From Brachynemurus nebulosus (Eukaryota > Arthropoda > Insecta > Neuroptera > Myrmeleontidae), in the NCBI GenBank assembly GCA_035578155.1, contig JAPWDM010000003.1:68812142-68876141 (forward strand): DNA of 64,000 bases. Reading direction: 5' to 3'. This document shows, in pieces, positions 1 through 13,096 of the stretch. Made by a program: the position numbers and the translations under genes. Numbering within the stretch: position 1 is the first letter of the stretch; the number at the start of each line of letters is the position of its first letter. Under the pieces are notes generated by a model. The model saw nothing but the letters and a program-made list of their open reading frames with translations. It was not told the DNA's origin and ran no database searches.

Positions 1-2184
1 ATCAAAAGACTGTCACAGCGACATTTTATGCATAGCTGCATGCTCGAAACATTTTAGATTACCTACTTACAGGAAGAGTTAACTCGTTTTAATCATTAAG
101 AAAGTTACAAAGTACAAAAAATAATTTTTATTCGAAATGGTGAGGTTCGAGTTAAATAAAGCAGCCTGTGCTTTTGGCAAAACAGCTCGTGGCTAGCAGC
201 ATAAGTGTCTTAATTTTTTACCTAGAACGAAAACACAAATTTTGCTTTTGTGGCGCTCCGTAAAAATTTTTGACAAAATGACGGTTTTTAAAAAAGAAAA
301 AATTTTTTAAAATATATAAAATTACTTGTAACCTGGACAGTTTTTAACCTATACTGCTAGCCGATTTTAAAGATGCTGTTTCGAGAAAAACGTGTTTAAA
401 GTTTTGTAAATTATCTGACATAACTGGCCTCAAGGGTACTTACTAGGCTTGCGACGAATATTCGACAACTATTCGGTATTCGGCAATCTTTTACGACGCA
501 TTTACTTACTTTAAATAACATTCGAATTGTAGGTACTGGCTGGTAATGCATACATATTACATAGCTAACAATAAGCTATACAAGTATTTTTAAAAAAAAA
601 AATTGAATATTTTACATAGGTGTTACTTCTTTAAAACAAAGCATTTTTATAATTGTGGCATAAAAATTTTTATCGAGTAATGAAATTTTTCATTAGATGA
701 ATGTAGTATAAAAGTAGGAGTTGTATATAACTTAAAATTTCTAAGCGGTTGTGGGGAAATAAAATCAAAATGAAAATGGGAGATTTTCTGGTTTTTAAAA
801 ACCAAAAAATGTGTAAAATTTGTTTATTTAAAAAGGGTGCCTAATTGATGTTTGAAGTCGAGAATATATTTTATTTAAAATGTTCGTTTGTATTTTACTT
901 ATAACGTAGGATTGTGGATCGAATGTTATTTTCGAAAAGTTTTATAACCTTTAACAACATATTTTTGATCTATCTAGAATTGAATGAACTTATATTTCAT
1001 TGTAAATGAATTGTATCGAATAATTTGTATATGAGAATTTAAAATAAACTATAAAAAAAAAAACTTTAATATTTTCTCTCGTCACCGGAATGAAGTTAGC
1101 GCCGAAAGTTGAAAAATATTTATGTTTTTTATATGATTAAATTGCTCCTTTGAAATCAGTAATTGCTCCACCTGAAACTTAATTATTTAATTATATACTT
1201 ATTTAAATTAATCCTAAATTAGTAATTTTGCTATCTAGAAAAAGGTCACAAGATCAATATAGCTACTTTAGAGTCGTTTGACGAACGAAATGAAGCACTC
1301 AGAAACTGATTGTAGGACAGTTATTTGTAATAAAATTGAAGACAGTGGAAGTAGAACTAACACAAAAAAGTTAAACAGAATTTTGACATTTTATTTAACA
1401 AACCACCCTCTGCTACTTTTTAGACTTCTATCTACTACTATTGTTTGTACGATTTATTTAATATAATGTAATTTTCATTTGTTTGATAATGATCATAGTG
1501 CTCGAAACATATCACAAAATGATAAAATTGATATATTTTTACAAAGTAATGTTAAAATTTCATAAGTAAATCCGAAAAATAACGTTTCAAGAACGATAAT
1601 ATAATACAAAGAAAATTAAAGTTAACTTTTATGACGTCGGGTCGACTGGAATATACTTGCAAAGCGCTGTTTAGCGTAAATAATAACCAGTTACGTTCCC
1701 TTAATTTCGTATTATCGTAATTATTATTGTATTTTTTGAAAAACAAACAGAACGCCCCCTTTCCAATTATGATGAACTAATGTGATGATCGATTAATAAT
1801 AGTTTTTTTTTATCTCAATTTCCGGCTATTCATTGAACATTTGAAAGAAAAATTAAAATTATGGAGTTTTTAAATAAAATATATAACTAATTGTAAGTAG
1901 GTACTTATATGAAAATTATTTTCTAAATAAAGTATCACTTCAACCTTGACCAATTTTATCCATTATTGGTAATATCACTTCAGTAATTTAATAATTACCA
2001 TTAATTAAATGTATATGTATTATTCTTTTGATGTATCTTTATCAAAGTGTATAAAAAATTGTAATTATAGAATTTATTTATCAATATTTTTTCAAAAGTT
2101 CAAGGCGCATATCATTTTTTTCAAAATTCGAATACGTAGGGATGATTATCTTGATAGGTAAACGAAAAAAATGCTTGAATAATA
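1..2184. other. gene-free AT-rich stretch
   Basis: No reading frame here has protein-like composition or splice-linked partners. The stretch is low-complexity AT-rich DNA. The 5' untranslated exon of the gene starting at 15264 could lie anywhere upstream, but I cannot place it. Confidence 0.6.
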
Positions 2185-2702
2185 CGGGGTTTACATTTAC
2201 AATGATTTGCTGGCGCCAACACAAAGTGGCGCGCCAGTAAAAGCAAAATGAACGTGTAAACATCTACTGGCGTGCAAGGTAGATCAATGCATGCACGGAT
2301 GAAAAAAGTTAGCAACCTTCTAACTTTTCTGGCGCCAGTAATGATTCATGCGCCACTAAAATTAAAACATTCAAATGTAAACTTGTATTGGCGCCAGTAT
2401 TATTTTAAAAATAATTAAATGTCATTTTTACGCGTTTATTCAGGTTTGAATATGATTTTTAGCTACTTATTATGTTTTTTTTCCCTCCTAATTCATTGTT
2501 TGCTTTACATTTAGATACAAATGAAAGCTATATATGACAGTTATTTATCCAATTCAGCCATTTGTGACCTGCGCAGTACTTACCAAATTATACACAATAC
2601 AAATCATGTGTAAACGGACGTGCAAGTAGTGTAAACTTTATAGCCTTTATAGACATGCAAACTTAAAAGTGGCGCCAGCAAATCATTGCAAATGTAAACC
2701 CG
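2185..2702. mobile_element. MITE with ~32-bp terminal inverted repeats
   Basis: The left end GGTTTACATTTACAATGATT is mirrored at 2660-2702, and both ends run on into TTGCTGGCGCCA. The interior repeats GGCGCCAG/GCGCCA and GTAAAC motifs several times and has no reading frame. The target duplication is not clear, so the superfamily is not assigned. Confidence 0.7.
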
Positions 2703-3255
2703 TTATAACTGTTCACAGCGAAACTTAAACCGAATTGTTAAAATCACGACTTAAATTATTATTAAATAACAAATAATAATAACTTTTTATTGGTAAAATG
2801 AAAAGAAAGCGTTTAAATGGTTTAAATAACTCTAAACCAATTAAAAAATAAAAATCAAAAGACAGAGCAGATCAGAGTTATAACTTTGATTGTTTTCAAT
2901 AGAGTTTATATAGTTCTATTGTTTTATACTTTAAAAAAATAGCGCGGTTTATTTTTAGCTACTTATTTAAACCGTTAACAATATTTTATTGCAAATATGT
3001 ATCATTTTTTTACCTAAAAAAAATTCCTGTATATTTTGTCTTCAACTGTACCAATAAACTGTTCTGAATTATACAAAAGTGTAACCTTGATTGATATACT
3101 GTTTTCAATTTCAGGTTAGCACACACTGATGATTTTTTAATCGCGCGATTCATTTTATTTATGCAAAGAGAAATTATATACATTGTTAACGCTCCCACCA
3201 TAATATGTTCTGGTAGTGGAGGATCAAACGTCGCAGCACTGCCACCATTGTGTGT
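2703..3255. other. gene-free stretch
   Basis: AT-rich DNA between two small transposons. I see no coding or RNA feature. Confidence 0.5.
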
Positions 3256-3259
3256 TTAA

Positions 3260-3443
3260 TGCTGAGCGTCCACTAGGTTGGAAACGCGGCTCGGTATTCA
3301 CCTCAATAACATCTTCGGGCCGGTATCGCGCCGCTCTGCCGACATAGTGGACGAACTTGCATTTATTCAGATGTATTTTTCTCCGTAAGCGGAATTGCGC
3401 CGGGCCGCGCCGCTCCGTGTTTCCGACCTAGTGGACGCTCAGC
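3260..3443. mobile_element. GC-rich MITE flanked by TTAA
   Basis: A 184-bp island, far more GC-rich than its surroundings. The ends GCTGAGCGTCCACTAGGT and ACCTAGTGGACGCTCAGC are inverted copies, and TTAA lies on both sides (3256-3259 and 3444-3447). The TTAA duplication suggests piggyBac-type mobilisation, but the ends lack the usual CCC start, so the class is tentative. Confidence 0.65.
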
Positions 3444-3447
3444 TTAA

Positions 3448-6061
3448 GAGTAAAATAGAGTGGTTAACCTGTTAAATTATTTAAATCGCTATCAAAAGTA
3501 CAATCGACCCTTGTTTTAATTATGTTCGGTTAACCCTGACATGACATTTTCATTTTACGCACAAGAGTTTTGATTCCGCATGTTTTTTTCTTATTACCAA
3601 ATTCGTTGTCGGACTTACATCCATTTTTTGAAAAATTTTTTAAAATTTAAAATTATATTTGTTTAAAAGAAAATTATGCCCGTCTTTTGTGTTAAAAGTG
3701 TTTGGCAATCGTAAATGATTTTACTGATTCGGTAGTTAAAGAGGATTTTGTTATGGAGAAAAACCTGAAAGTAAAATGTGAAATCAAATAATCATTTAAT
3801 GGACTACAAGGAACTCCAATGAAAATTCACAAATTATTCCAAACAGGCCATTATAATGATTATAACCAGAAACTTTTTCAACCAATACTGTAATAATTAA
3901 AGGAACTCTACAACAATCTGGTTTTCTCACCAAATATACGCGTATTTGGTTTATACGGCATTTTTGTAGTACGTAATCTTCACTTAAAACAAATGTTTTT
4001 ACGCAAGTTTAATACTACTTTTTTTTTAAAGGTTTATGTTTTTTAATTCAAGACACGAAAGATATAACGCAATGTATAATCGAGTGCGTAAAAAAATATA
4101 AAATCCGAACTATATAAAAGTTATTTACATAGATGGCAGTATAGTAACTAATTTTATTATATTTTCTTAGGTAATATTTGTTCTTCGTGTTACATGATCG
4201 GGAGTAACTAAACCAGATAAATATGTGCGTTAAACTATAAAATACATCCATAATTTAATGTTTTTCCCGGTAGCGGAGAAAATTCTCTTAAGCTTCTTTA
4301 AAATTATTGTGGCAAAATCGTTAAAGTGGTGCTTAGTATCGTTTCGTTAATCTCGTTAGTGTGCATCGGACCTTAACAAACTAAACGTTATACAATCTCC
4401 AACATTATAGTGCAGTGGGGGAAAAGTAGTATCAAAAAGAAACACATTGGATTATTTGAACGGTTTGTTTGTCAGTCTGAAATTGTTGATCGAAATCCAA
4501 ATATATGTATACAATAAGTTGTAATGTGATTTATAGTAAACACGAGTGCTGAAATGCCTGAAATATGTAAATAACAACAAAATTAAATAAATTTACAATA
4601 AGTATATCCATAAAATTTTCCCAATTTTTTTATTTCTATTTAAAACGTGTTGTATTTTTCTGTGGTCGTTGCTATATACAATTACATTAAACGAAAGTAA
4701 AAACTCGTTATTTCATTTTGGCGCTTACAAGTAAGTAGAGTACAAAGTATTTTTTTTATAATTGCTTGCAATTATGACGTTCGTTATGAGGTAAATGACT
4801 ACCTTTTGTGTTAATGCATTACATAGTTTTATTGATGATCTCATAGTATAATAATTAATAATCATTGACATAATAAACTAACGTTCGATGACTAATTATT
4901 TTATTTTCAGAAGGATGATTTAAAAAAAAACACGTTATCTTCTGGCGTGTTTCTATATATAAACATTTATCAAATTTGCGATAATTTATTTTATTTAATA
5001 TACTTAATTTACAAATTTTCAATTAGTGTTGACAAACTTATTTTCGAAAAATGCCGGGAAAGCGCAACAATTGTAATACAAATTTAAATTTACGCGCGCT
5101 TTCAACAATGACATGCAGTAATAACAATTTTAAATGCATTATTCGGGAATTTTAAATTATTCATTTTACAATTTAATTTAAATGTGTATTTTAAAAGTAG
5201 GTTAAACACGGGAGGAACCATTGCATATAAATTGATTTTTCCGAAGCTTATCCTGGGTTCAACATCGAAATCGCATGGCTCTTAACCTTTTTGTGCCATT
5301 TAGTGATATCTTCAAAAAAATAATTTTTTTATTGTAGTGAATTATTAGTTTAAACGTGACTGTTTTTTAGTTCGTGATAACAGAAAGTTTATAAAACACG
5401 CAGAATTTGTGATATAAATTTTATATTTCAGGTAATTTTATCTGTCAGTTTTAAAAACATTCAACCCTCATACATTTTAATTGAAGTACTTAGTTTAATA
5501 TTTAAATTATCTTTTTTTTTTGCTTTGTTTAAACTTAAATATTTGCAAACTTGTTCAATATTAAATTATCTTTTTGTTTATATTTTATATTTACATAAGT
5601 ATAGGTACCTACTTACTTATATTTTTCTTATTTATAAAATATTTATTTTTAATCCGTTTCTGTGTTGCAATAATGTTTTATATAAAACAGATGAACAATG
5701 TAATTATTTGTTTAATTTAACGAGGTATTCAAGCGTTGCAAAAAAAAAAAAAAAAATGTAAGGTCAAATTAGCAAAAGTAATGCTTCTGATAATTTTTTA
5801 ACAAACATATAATTAATTATTTTCCACTAATAATTTTCATTGTTAATGTTTGATAGATCCGGAAAAATGCGTTCGGTTTCAGGCCGGGTTTTTTGTAAGC
5901 CAGAAACAATAGTAGTTTTTTTATGCAAGCAATTACAGCAATTACATTCCACTCATAAGGATTCAGAAATTTAATTTATTTATAATTCAAAATGAATGCG
6001 AATTCAATCATTTGCTAGACATAAAAAGTATACAAAATTAAAATATATTTTTAGAATCAAG
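3448..6061. other. gene-free stretch
   Basis: AT-rich DNA with many stops in all frames and only chance short frames rich in I, Y and L. No repeat ends or RNA genes were recognised. Confidence 0.5.
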
Positions 6062-6063
6062 TA

Positions 6064-7608
6064 CAGTAGACCCTTTCTCTATGTGGGTTTATTTTATGCC
6101 ATTAATTCGTTGACATCACATTTTCATATAATGTGCTTGAGTTTTGATTATATGTGATTTTTTCCTTACCAGGTTCTTTTTCGTTACCAACTTGACGGAT
6201 TTAATATTGTTGGACTTCAATTTTAAAATTTAAGAAAATAAAATTTTAACTTGATGACGTCATGACATTTTTTTAAATTTTCCAATTGTAACCACCATGG
6301 TACAGGCGCAGGTGAAAAATTAACAAATTTTCATCAAAACTTTCTAGTAAAAATAAATTTTATTATATAACACAAAATTTTATCATAAAAACTCAAATAA
6401 TGATTAGCGCTGCAGATAATAATACATATCTGTAGTGTAGATTGCCTAAACGAACAGACTATGACTTTTGTCAAGTTTTTAACAGAAAGAACTGTTGGTG
6501 CTGTGGTCACGTTTGGACACCAGAGATGCAACAACCAATCAGGGTTAAGCATCACTTGAATATTTCTGTCGTACCAGGTGGTGACATAAAGGAATACTTC
6601 AAAACAACACTTATTATTTCTTTCTAGTTAATGTATACAAATATTTCTATCTCTATATAGAAACCAATAGAACTTTCTTTCGATTCTTGGAAATGAAATT
6701 AAGGAACGCTTGTTTTAAGAATAAGGATATAACTTGTTTCAAGTTAGTTGTAAGGTAATATTAAAACGAACAACATCAGAATCCTCGCCAGTGGAACAAC
6801 TGCGCATTATTTTTTATACTTAAAAAATTTATAATTTATAAAATTATATAAGAAAATTATTTTTATACAAGTTTTCTACATTTATTCAATAAACTAATCA
6901 ACTAAAAAACCAATTAAAAGTGTTTTATTTGTGAAAAAACTATTCGTCTTGGAGAAGAAAAACCGAACCCACGCTGGAAAGTTTACCATCCTCTGTGCAT
7001 CGCAAAATAACACCGTAGTGAGATCTTTTCCCACGTTTGCGACGTTACACAATGCATTTAAAATCGTAAATAAAATGATAGAATGGTGAAATTGAAAGCG
7101 AATCATGGGTTATTTTGATATAAATATGAGAAATTCACATCCAAATTATTATAATTCAATCAATAACCCTAATTCAAATCACTTTCGTAAAGATTTATTT
7201 AAGAAAAAATAATTTTTTTAATTTGATGACGTCACCAAGTTTACTAAAATGTTTCAGTGTTTTAAAAATGGTAAATAAAATGATACAGTGATGAAATTAG
7301 AAACGAATTATAGGTTTTTGAAGTCATTCTTTTCATTTTTATCAAAATTAAGGATATTTGGAGACTGGATTTCAAAAACAGGCTGTGCCAAAAAAAAAAA
7401 ATGAAATTTTAGTATGCTGTCTAGAGATTGTTGGCAATGGCACTTAGATTTCTTTTTTGGGTCTAACACATTTTTTTTTGAACTTAGCTTGTTTTTGAAA
7501 TCCAGCCTTCATTTATCAGTCATCAAACTTTAATAGAGGCGGATACCTAGTTTAATTTACGCCACATTTTCGCAACCAATGTCTCTCACATAAAAGAAGG
7601 GTCTACTG
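6064..7608. mobile_element. pogo/Tigger-like element, non-autonomous
   Basis: The ends CAGTAGACCCTTTCT and AGAAGGGTCTACTG are inverted and flanked by TA (6062-6063 and 7609-7610), as expected of the Tc1/mariner/pogo group. No transposase frame is intact. The right third (about 7000-7355) carries reverse-strand copies of the 305-bp repeat found at 22190-23380, and 7355-7510 contains a smaller palindrome. Confidence 0.7.
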
Positions 7609-7610
7609 TA

Positions 7611-9298
7611 TTTTAAATTTATAATTATATATTTTAGGTGTCCGTATGGTTTATTTAAAATAAAAATAGAGCTATTACTTTTGATAATAAATATAATAAA
7701 GAGAAAAATATGAAGTAATATCATGTTCATGTTATTATACCTAATTAAATTTCTTTTTTAAATAAAAAAAAATAAATTAAATAATTTTATTTTACAAATT
7801 GGTACAGCAATCTACTTGACATGTGTTTTTGAATTTTTTATTTTATTATTTTAATTATGCTATTAACTTCTAACCCGTTTATTAAATTAATCACAGCGAT
7901 CACGGCGTTCTTTTAAATATAAAAATCAACATCAATAATATCGTTTAATTGATCGTAATTTATATAATTTATTGAAATGATTTTATTATATTCAATGTTC
8001 AAACAGAAAAGGTCCGACAAAACGGAAGTAGGCCACTTAACGAATTTCTAAAAAATATTTAGTCGGATTAATTATTTGTTTTAAATGACACTTTTCGTTA
8101 TCGTAAACTTTTGATCGTAAATATCTTGTAAACGGTGCATCGCAACAAAAAAGTAACGAAATTTTTAAAGGTCTAAGCAAAAAAAAGTAAAAGATTTTGA
8201 TAACGAAAAGTATAATTTAGCAGTTGTGATATATTTGAAAGGTACTGAAAAAAAAGCCTTTAAAAAATTATATATATAATATAATGATGATTTAAATGTA
8301 TTTTTTTTTTAAAATATTGTAATCTTGAATTATTTTGTAAAATGTTTATCAATTAAAAAATATTAATAGGTTAATATATTCAGTTATATTGACCGTCCCA
8401 CAATTTCTGCATCATTGACGACCCAGATCAAGATCACGTTTAAATTAGAAATTAAGAAATATATCAAATTCTTTTTCATCGTCACGCTGTCGATTAATAA
8501 AATTATAAACACCCACAGCGTATTTTAATGGCTTTTATTTAATTTTAATAACAATTAGATTATTATGACGGAGATAAAGTTATTTCAGTTTTACATAAAC
8601 AAAAACTTATAAACATTTTAAATCTATTTTTAAAATATAAATTTATTTAATAATGGGATAGATAGGATAGGGCCCTTTTTGTAAATATTTATGTATTGTT
8701 GTTTTATAATAATATGTTTTTTTATCTGACACTGATAGCAATTTCCTGCACTTATTATTTATAATAATACAACGTATGGTTACTTTACTATACATATATG
8801 TAAATATAAATACAGGAAATTTGTTACTTTTTATGGTTCGATGAAAAATCAATTGACAATGATAGAGTGATGATAGAGAAAATTGAGCTATAAACAGCAG
8901 GTAGCAAGAATATACTGTCATATCTACAATCATATTGTGCAATATATACAAACAATCCAGTAGACAAGATAACATAACAATTAAATCAGTAGATTTATTG
9001 ATAAAAAGCCTAAATCTTATTACGTCATTGTTCATTGAACAAATAACTGTGCTTGTGCTCACTTGTGCTCTACCTGTCATTTTCTTCTAGCGTGTATAGA
9101 GATAAATCATTATTGTGTGCTCCATTAGAAATTAAAATGATTAAGTATGTTATCACATAAAAATGATTACAAAATACAATAAAATAATAAAAGTTTGCTT
9201 ACAGTTTATAGAAACGTAAAAAATTTGTTTTGAAAATTAAATATGGTAGAACAAATGTCCGCCATGTTCCCATACTGTGCGAACGGTGTAATCTCCTG
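7611..9298. other. gene-free stretch with one long chance-like frame
   Basis: AT-rich. A 145-codon minus-strand frame at 8643-9080 is open but rich in I, Y, S and K, has no recognisable domain and no splice-linked partner. I treat it as unproven. Confidence 0.45.
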
Positions 9299-9301
9299 TT
9301 A

Positions 9302-10249
9302 AAGCCGGTCCAGACGCAACGTCTTATCTGAACGACTTGTCTGAATCGACAAGTCGTTCAGATAAGACGTAGCGTGTGGACCGCAAAACGTACGTCTTGC
9401 ATGACGGAAATGAGGTTGTACGATAAGTCGAAAGTTTGAGCTGCGAGGCATCATTTTATGAAAATTGGTTCGACAAGTTGGTGCGTCTGGACAGACTTTC
9501 GTTTTATCGAAACGATTTGTAGTATTTTTATACATAATATCGTAGTATTCTGTTGCTTCATGTCCATTAATTTAAAAATTTAAAATTTTACAAAATAAAA
9601 ATTAATACATTTTTTATATAAATTTTGTTTTTTATTTTATAATTTTTATTTTATTTTATAATGTCTGATTTTCTGCTCTCGTCAATTTTTGTGTGAATTT
9701 ATTGACCTTTATAGGAGTTTTACTTGCTTGTGACAAGTTAAAAGCCCAGAGTACAGTGACCGGAATAAAAAGTCACAAGCATACGAAGCGCTTATTGAAA
9801 AATACAGAGCCATTGACGAAACGGATAACAAGGAGACAGTAAAAAAGAATTAATTCTTTACGAAAAAAGAACGGGCTAAAATATTTAAATCTACTAAAAG
9901 AGTTTAATAAATGACTGTAAGTTTCAGTATCCATCCTTAGATAATTAGGCCAATCAACTAGTTAGGCTAATCATGAGGCTCACGTAATAGTCTGACATAA
10001 GAAAATTCATGTCTTTTTAAGAGCCATTCCCTAGACCATCTTAATCTTCTATTTTTTCTTTTATTTTTTATTAAAATGAGAACACCGTAGAGTGCCCAAA
10101 GAAGTGTTTCCTCCATGACAAACGTCGTGAAACTGAAATTTGAACGATAAGTTGGAGACGTGTGGACGCACTAATTTTTGTACGTTTTGTCGAACGACTT
10201 GCATGAACGTTTTATCGTTCAGATAAGACGTTGCGTCTGGACCGGCTTT
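9302..10249. mobile_element. PIF/Harbinger-like element, non-autonomous
   Basis: The ends AAGCCGGTCCAGACGCAACG and their mirror at 10220-10249 are flanked by TTA (9299-9301 and 10250-10252), the 3-bp TWA duplication of PIF/Harbinger elements. The left end contains a second palindrome built on CGTCTTATCTGAACGACTTG. The 948-bp body has no transposase frame. Confidence 0.75.
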
Positions 10250-10252
10250 TAG

Positions 10253-10913
10253 AGAGAGATAAGCTGTGTTTAATTATTTTAGCGCGACTTTTTAAAGTGA
10301 TATAATAACTTTTTTTGGGGATGTGAGAGAGATATCTAAATAAATATTTCGAAATATTTTTTAACAATGTATCAGACTCGGCCTATTAAAGAAATAGATT
10401 TCTTAAAAGTTGTGCATAAAAAAAATGCACTCTATAAATAGCTTGTGATTCAAAAAATATATTTTTAAAAAAATGATTCTTTTATGAATCATTGTGCACA
10501 AGTGTTGTAAGATTAATGTTTTCTTTTGCCACGAATTGTTCTGTTATCGAAAAATAGGTGCTCTACTGTATCTAATAGCCTTTTATAAAAACAATTATGC
10601 AAATCGCTAATGTATGCATTTTTTTTATTTGAATTCACTTGTTGACTATTCTTAATGACGCCAGCAAATTTTATAATAAAATTATAATTTATAATATAAT
10701 AAACGAATTGTGACCTTGTTACCAAAATTCAGTTTCTCTCAAAAAAAATTAAAATACATTAAATCAGTTTTATTTTTGGATATGTATGTGCTACTTTTGT
10801 TTTCCGCAAAAACAGGAATTAAATTTCACTGTCGCGTCGGTGTGTGACACTTGGTTTATCGTTGATACACGGCATACACGGTATGTTTTAGAATTTTAGA
10901 TGAATCATGTTTT
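10253..10913. other. gene-free stretch
   Basis: AT-rich DNA between two transposons; nothing recognised. Confidence 0.5.
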
Positions 10914-10917
10914 TTAA

Positions 10918-11845
10918 CCCTAGAATCATACGTTGGTCTACGAGTCAAGTTAATCATACATCGGCGTCATTTTGACGAATAGACTTTCTACGGGGAGTTT
11001 TAGAGTTTATTTGCAAAAAACATTTTTTTTTACATAACAATACTACAAAAGCGAACAAAATATTTAAAAAAATTGGATTTGGAAAAATTTCTTAATATAA
11101 ATATTTATTAATTTTTTTAGTCTTTTTATCAAAGCATATTTTCATTATGAATATTAAAAAATAGATAAATACATCAATTGTATCATAAAACATGTCTTTC
11201 AAATAATTAATTTATGAACTATTATGAGTCAGTGGACATGTGTGACTTTACAGAATGTGAAATTTCTCAGTCAAAAATATTCCCGTAGATACCTATGTAG
11301 TTATTTTCCAATTAGGCACATTTGTAAATTTTCTAAAATTTGTTAGTAATTTTTCGAATAAGATCTCAAAAAATAATAAAAATTAAAATATTTTCCACAA
11401 AATAAATTGTTAATCTTTTATTAAGTCACTTGAAACGCATTCTTTAGTTTTCGATTCAATATATTAAAACTTTAGTATTATGTCGTTTCTATAAGTCAAA
11501 CAGCTGTAATCATCTTTCACATTATCATAATCATTGAATAAATTAATTATAACATCCATATCTTTAATAAATTTTAGAAAAATTAGGAAAACTTTTATAT
11601 GTGGAGTACAAAATCTTTAAAAAAAACATAGGTTAATCATACATCGTCGTCCTTTTGACGCACACTATTTCAGTATAAAAAAAAAACGACTATAGCTATA
11701 AACAAAATTTATACGTCTTATGTGTTATAATAACAAATAAATTAGATAACAGAAGTTTCACAGCAAGCAGGCAACGACAAGTTGTAGTATTGGAGCAGGT
11801 AGAGAAGTTCGTTCGTCGTTTTGACGAGTAGGTATGATTCTAGGG
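10918..11845. mobile_element. piggyBac-type MITE, copy 1
   Basis: The ends are CCCTAGAATCATACGT and its mirror, flanked by TTAA (10914-10917 and 11846-11849). The CCCTAGAA start and TTAA duplication are those of the piggyBac family. Subterminal motifs such as TTAATCATACATCG, followed by a TTTTGACG box, are repeated near each end. The 928-bp body has no intact transposase. A second copy lies inverted at 36582-37492. Confidence 0.85.
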
Positions 11846-11849
11846 TTAA

Positions 11850-12764
11850 ACGAGTTACATACATACGTTACCTAAACAAGTATTGCAAGTCATTAGCATT
11901 TTTTTCGTTAATTGAGTTTATCCGTTCATTAAAGTCAATTTGGTGTGTAGTAGTATAGTCATCAATAATTGTATTTCGCAAATAGAATAATTTCAGTTGT
12001 TTATTTCGTGTCCCATCTCTCTGGCGGGAAGGGGGGACCTGGTTTAGACTTTAAATGATTACATGATTTTTAAGAAGACGATTTTTTGTCCAAAAAATTC
12101 AATCATTTTGAAATTTCTAGATTTATTTTGAGTGTTAGAAAATGACTGTACGGATCGAAAATGGAATTTTCGCAAAGTAATTGTTATTTTGTGTATTTTA
12201 AACCTATTTGAAGAATTTAATACCACGAATAAATACTAAAAGTTAAGATTTAGAATTCATAATTTGTGTTCGAAAATAAAAAAAAAAACTTTCGAATCCT
12301 AATAATATTATCTGATTGTTGCATTAACAATGAAAATCGCCAAGTCCGTGATGGATCACGCAAGATTAGGGTTCCGTAGTCATTTCAAAGGAATTTATGA
12401 GAATGATAAACCGTAATATTTGTATTTCCGATATTTTATTCCGAAAATTGTGAAAAGCTTTTGCTTAAGGTTGACACTATAAAAAACTAGTCAAGTGCAT
12501 GCCAAACCACGTATTGCAATGACAGGCATGACGAAACGATAAGTGTTCTGTTGTGGTTATAACTACGGAACACTGAAAATGAGAAATCGAGGTGGAACCA
12601 AAAATGCACACCCCACAAGTTTGCAAGTCAAATTTTGCTAAAAATGAAAAATAACATATTACTTGATAGAACCAGATTTGCCCTTTCCAAAAAGCTGCTT
12701 AAGAGTTGATGTCTTTAGAAATTACCTACAGTACAATGAATGACTTTTATCATAAACTTTTCCC
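11850..12764. other. gene-free stretch
   Basis: AT-rich DNA with no coding signal that I can support. Confidence 0.5.
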
Positions 12765-12772
12765 GTTTAAAC

Positions 12773-13088
12773 CAGTGGTTCCCAAAATCCAGTGGTTCAG
12801 TGGACCCCCAACGGTCCTCGGAATCATTCAGGGGGCCCGTGGAATTTTAAAATTGATTTGGAGGTCCCTGAACAATGTCAGAGGGTCCGCGAAAGGTTTA
12901 ATAAAAAATATTTAAGTTAAAAATTAATTAAATAAAAATTGGTTGTCCTAAAATGTGAAAAAGAAAAATGAGAAGTGGGTAAGATTTTCGGAAGTTATTA
13001 CTAAATTTCTGAATTTGTACAGGGGGTCTATCTAAAACCGAAAATCATGGCAAGTGATCTACGGGACAAAAAAATTTGGGACCCACTG
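12773..13088. mobile_element. hAT-type MITE
   Basis: The inverted ends are CAGTGGTTCCCAAA and TTTGGGACCCACTG. The 8-bp flanks GTTTAAAC (12765-12772) and GTTTAAAT (13089-13096) differ by one base. End sequence and duplication length are typical of hAT elements. The short open frame overlapping it is part of the repeat. Confidence 0.85.
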
Positions 13089-13096
13089 GTTTAAAT

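Noticed and set aside
11467..11564. A 33-codon acidic segment (KDMDVIINLFNDYDNVKDDY...) conserved in both piggyBac-type MITEs
   Set aside because: The two copies are so similar over their whole length that conservation of one short frame means nothing.
12706..12915. 69-codon frame with protein-like composition
   Set aside because: Overlaps the hAT-type MITE at 12773-13088 and is explained by its GC-richer repeat sequence.
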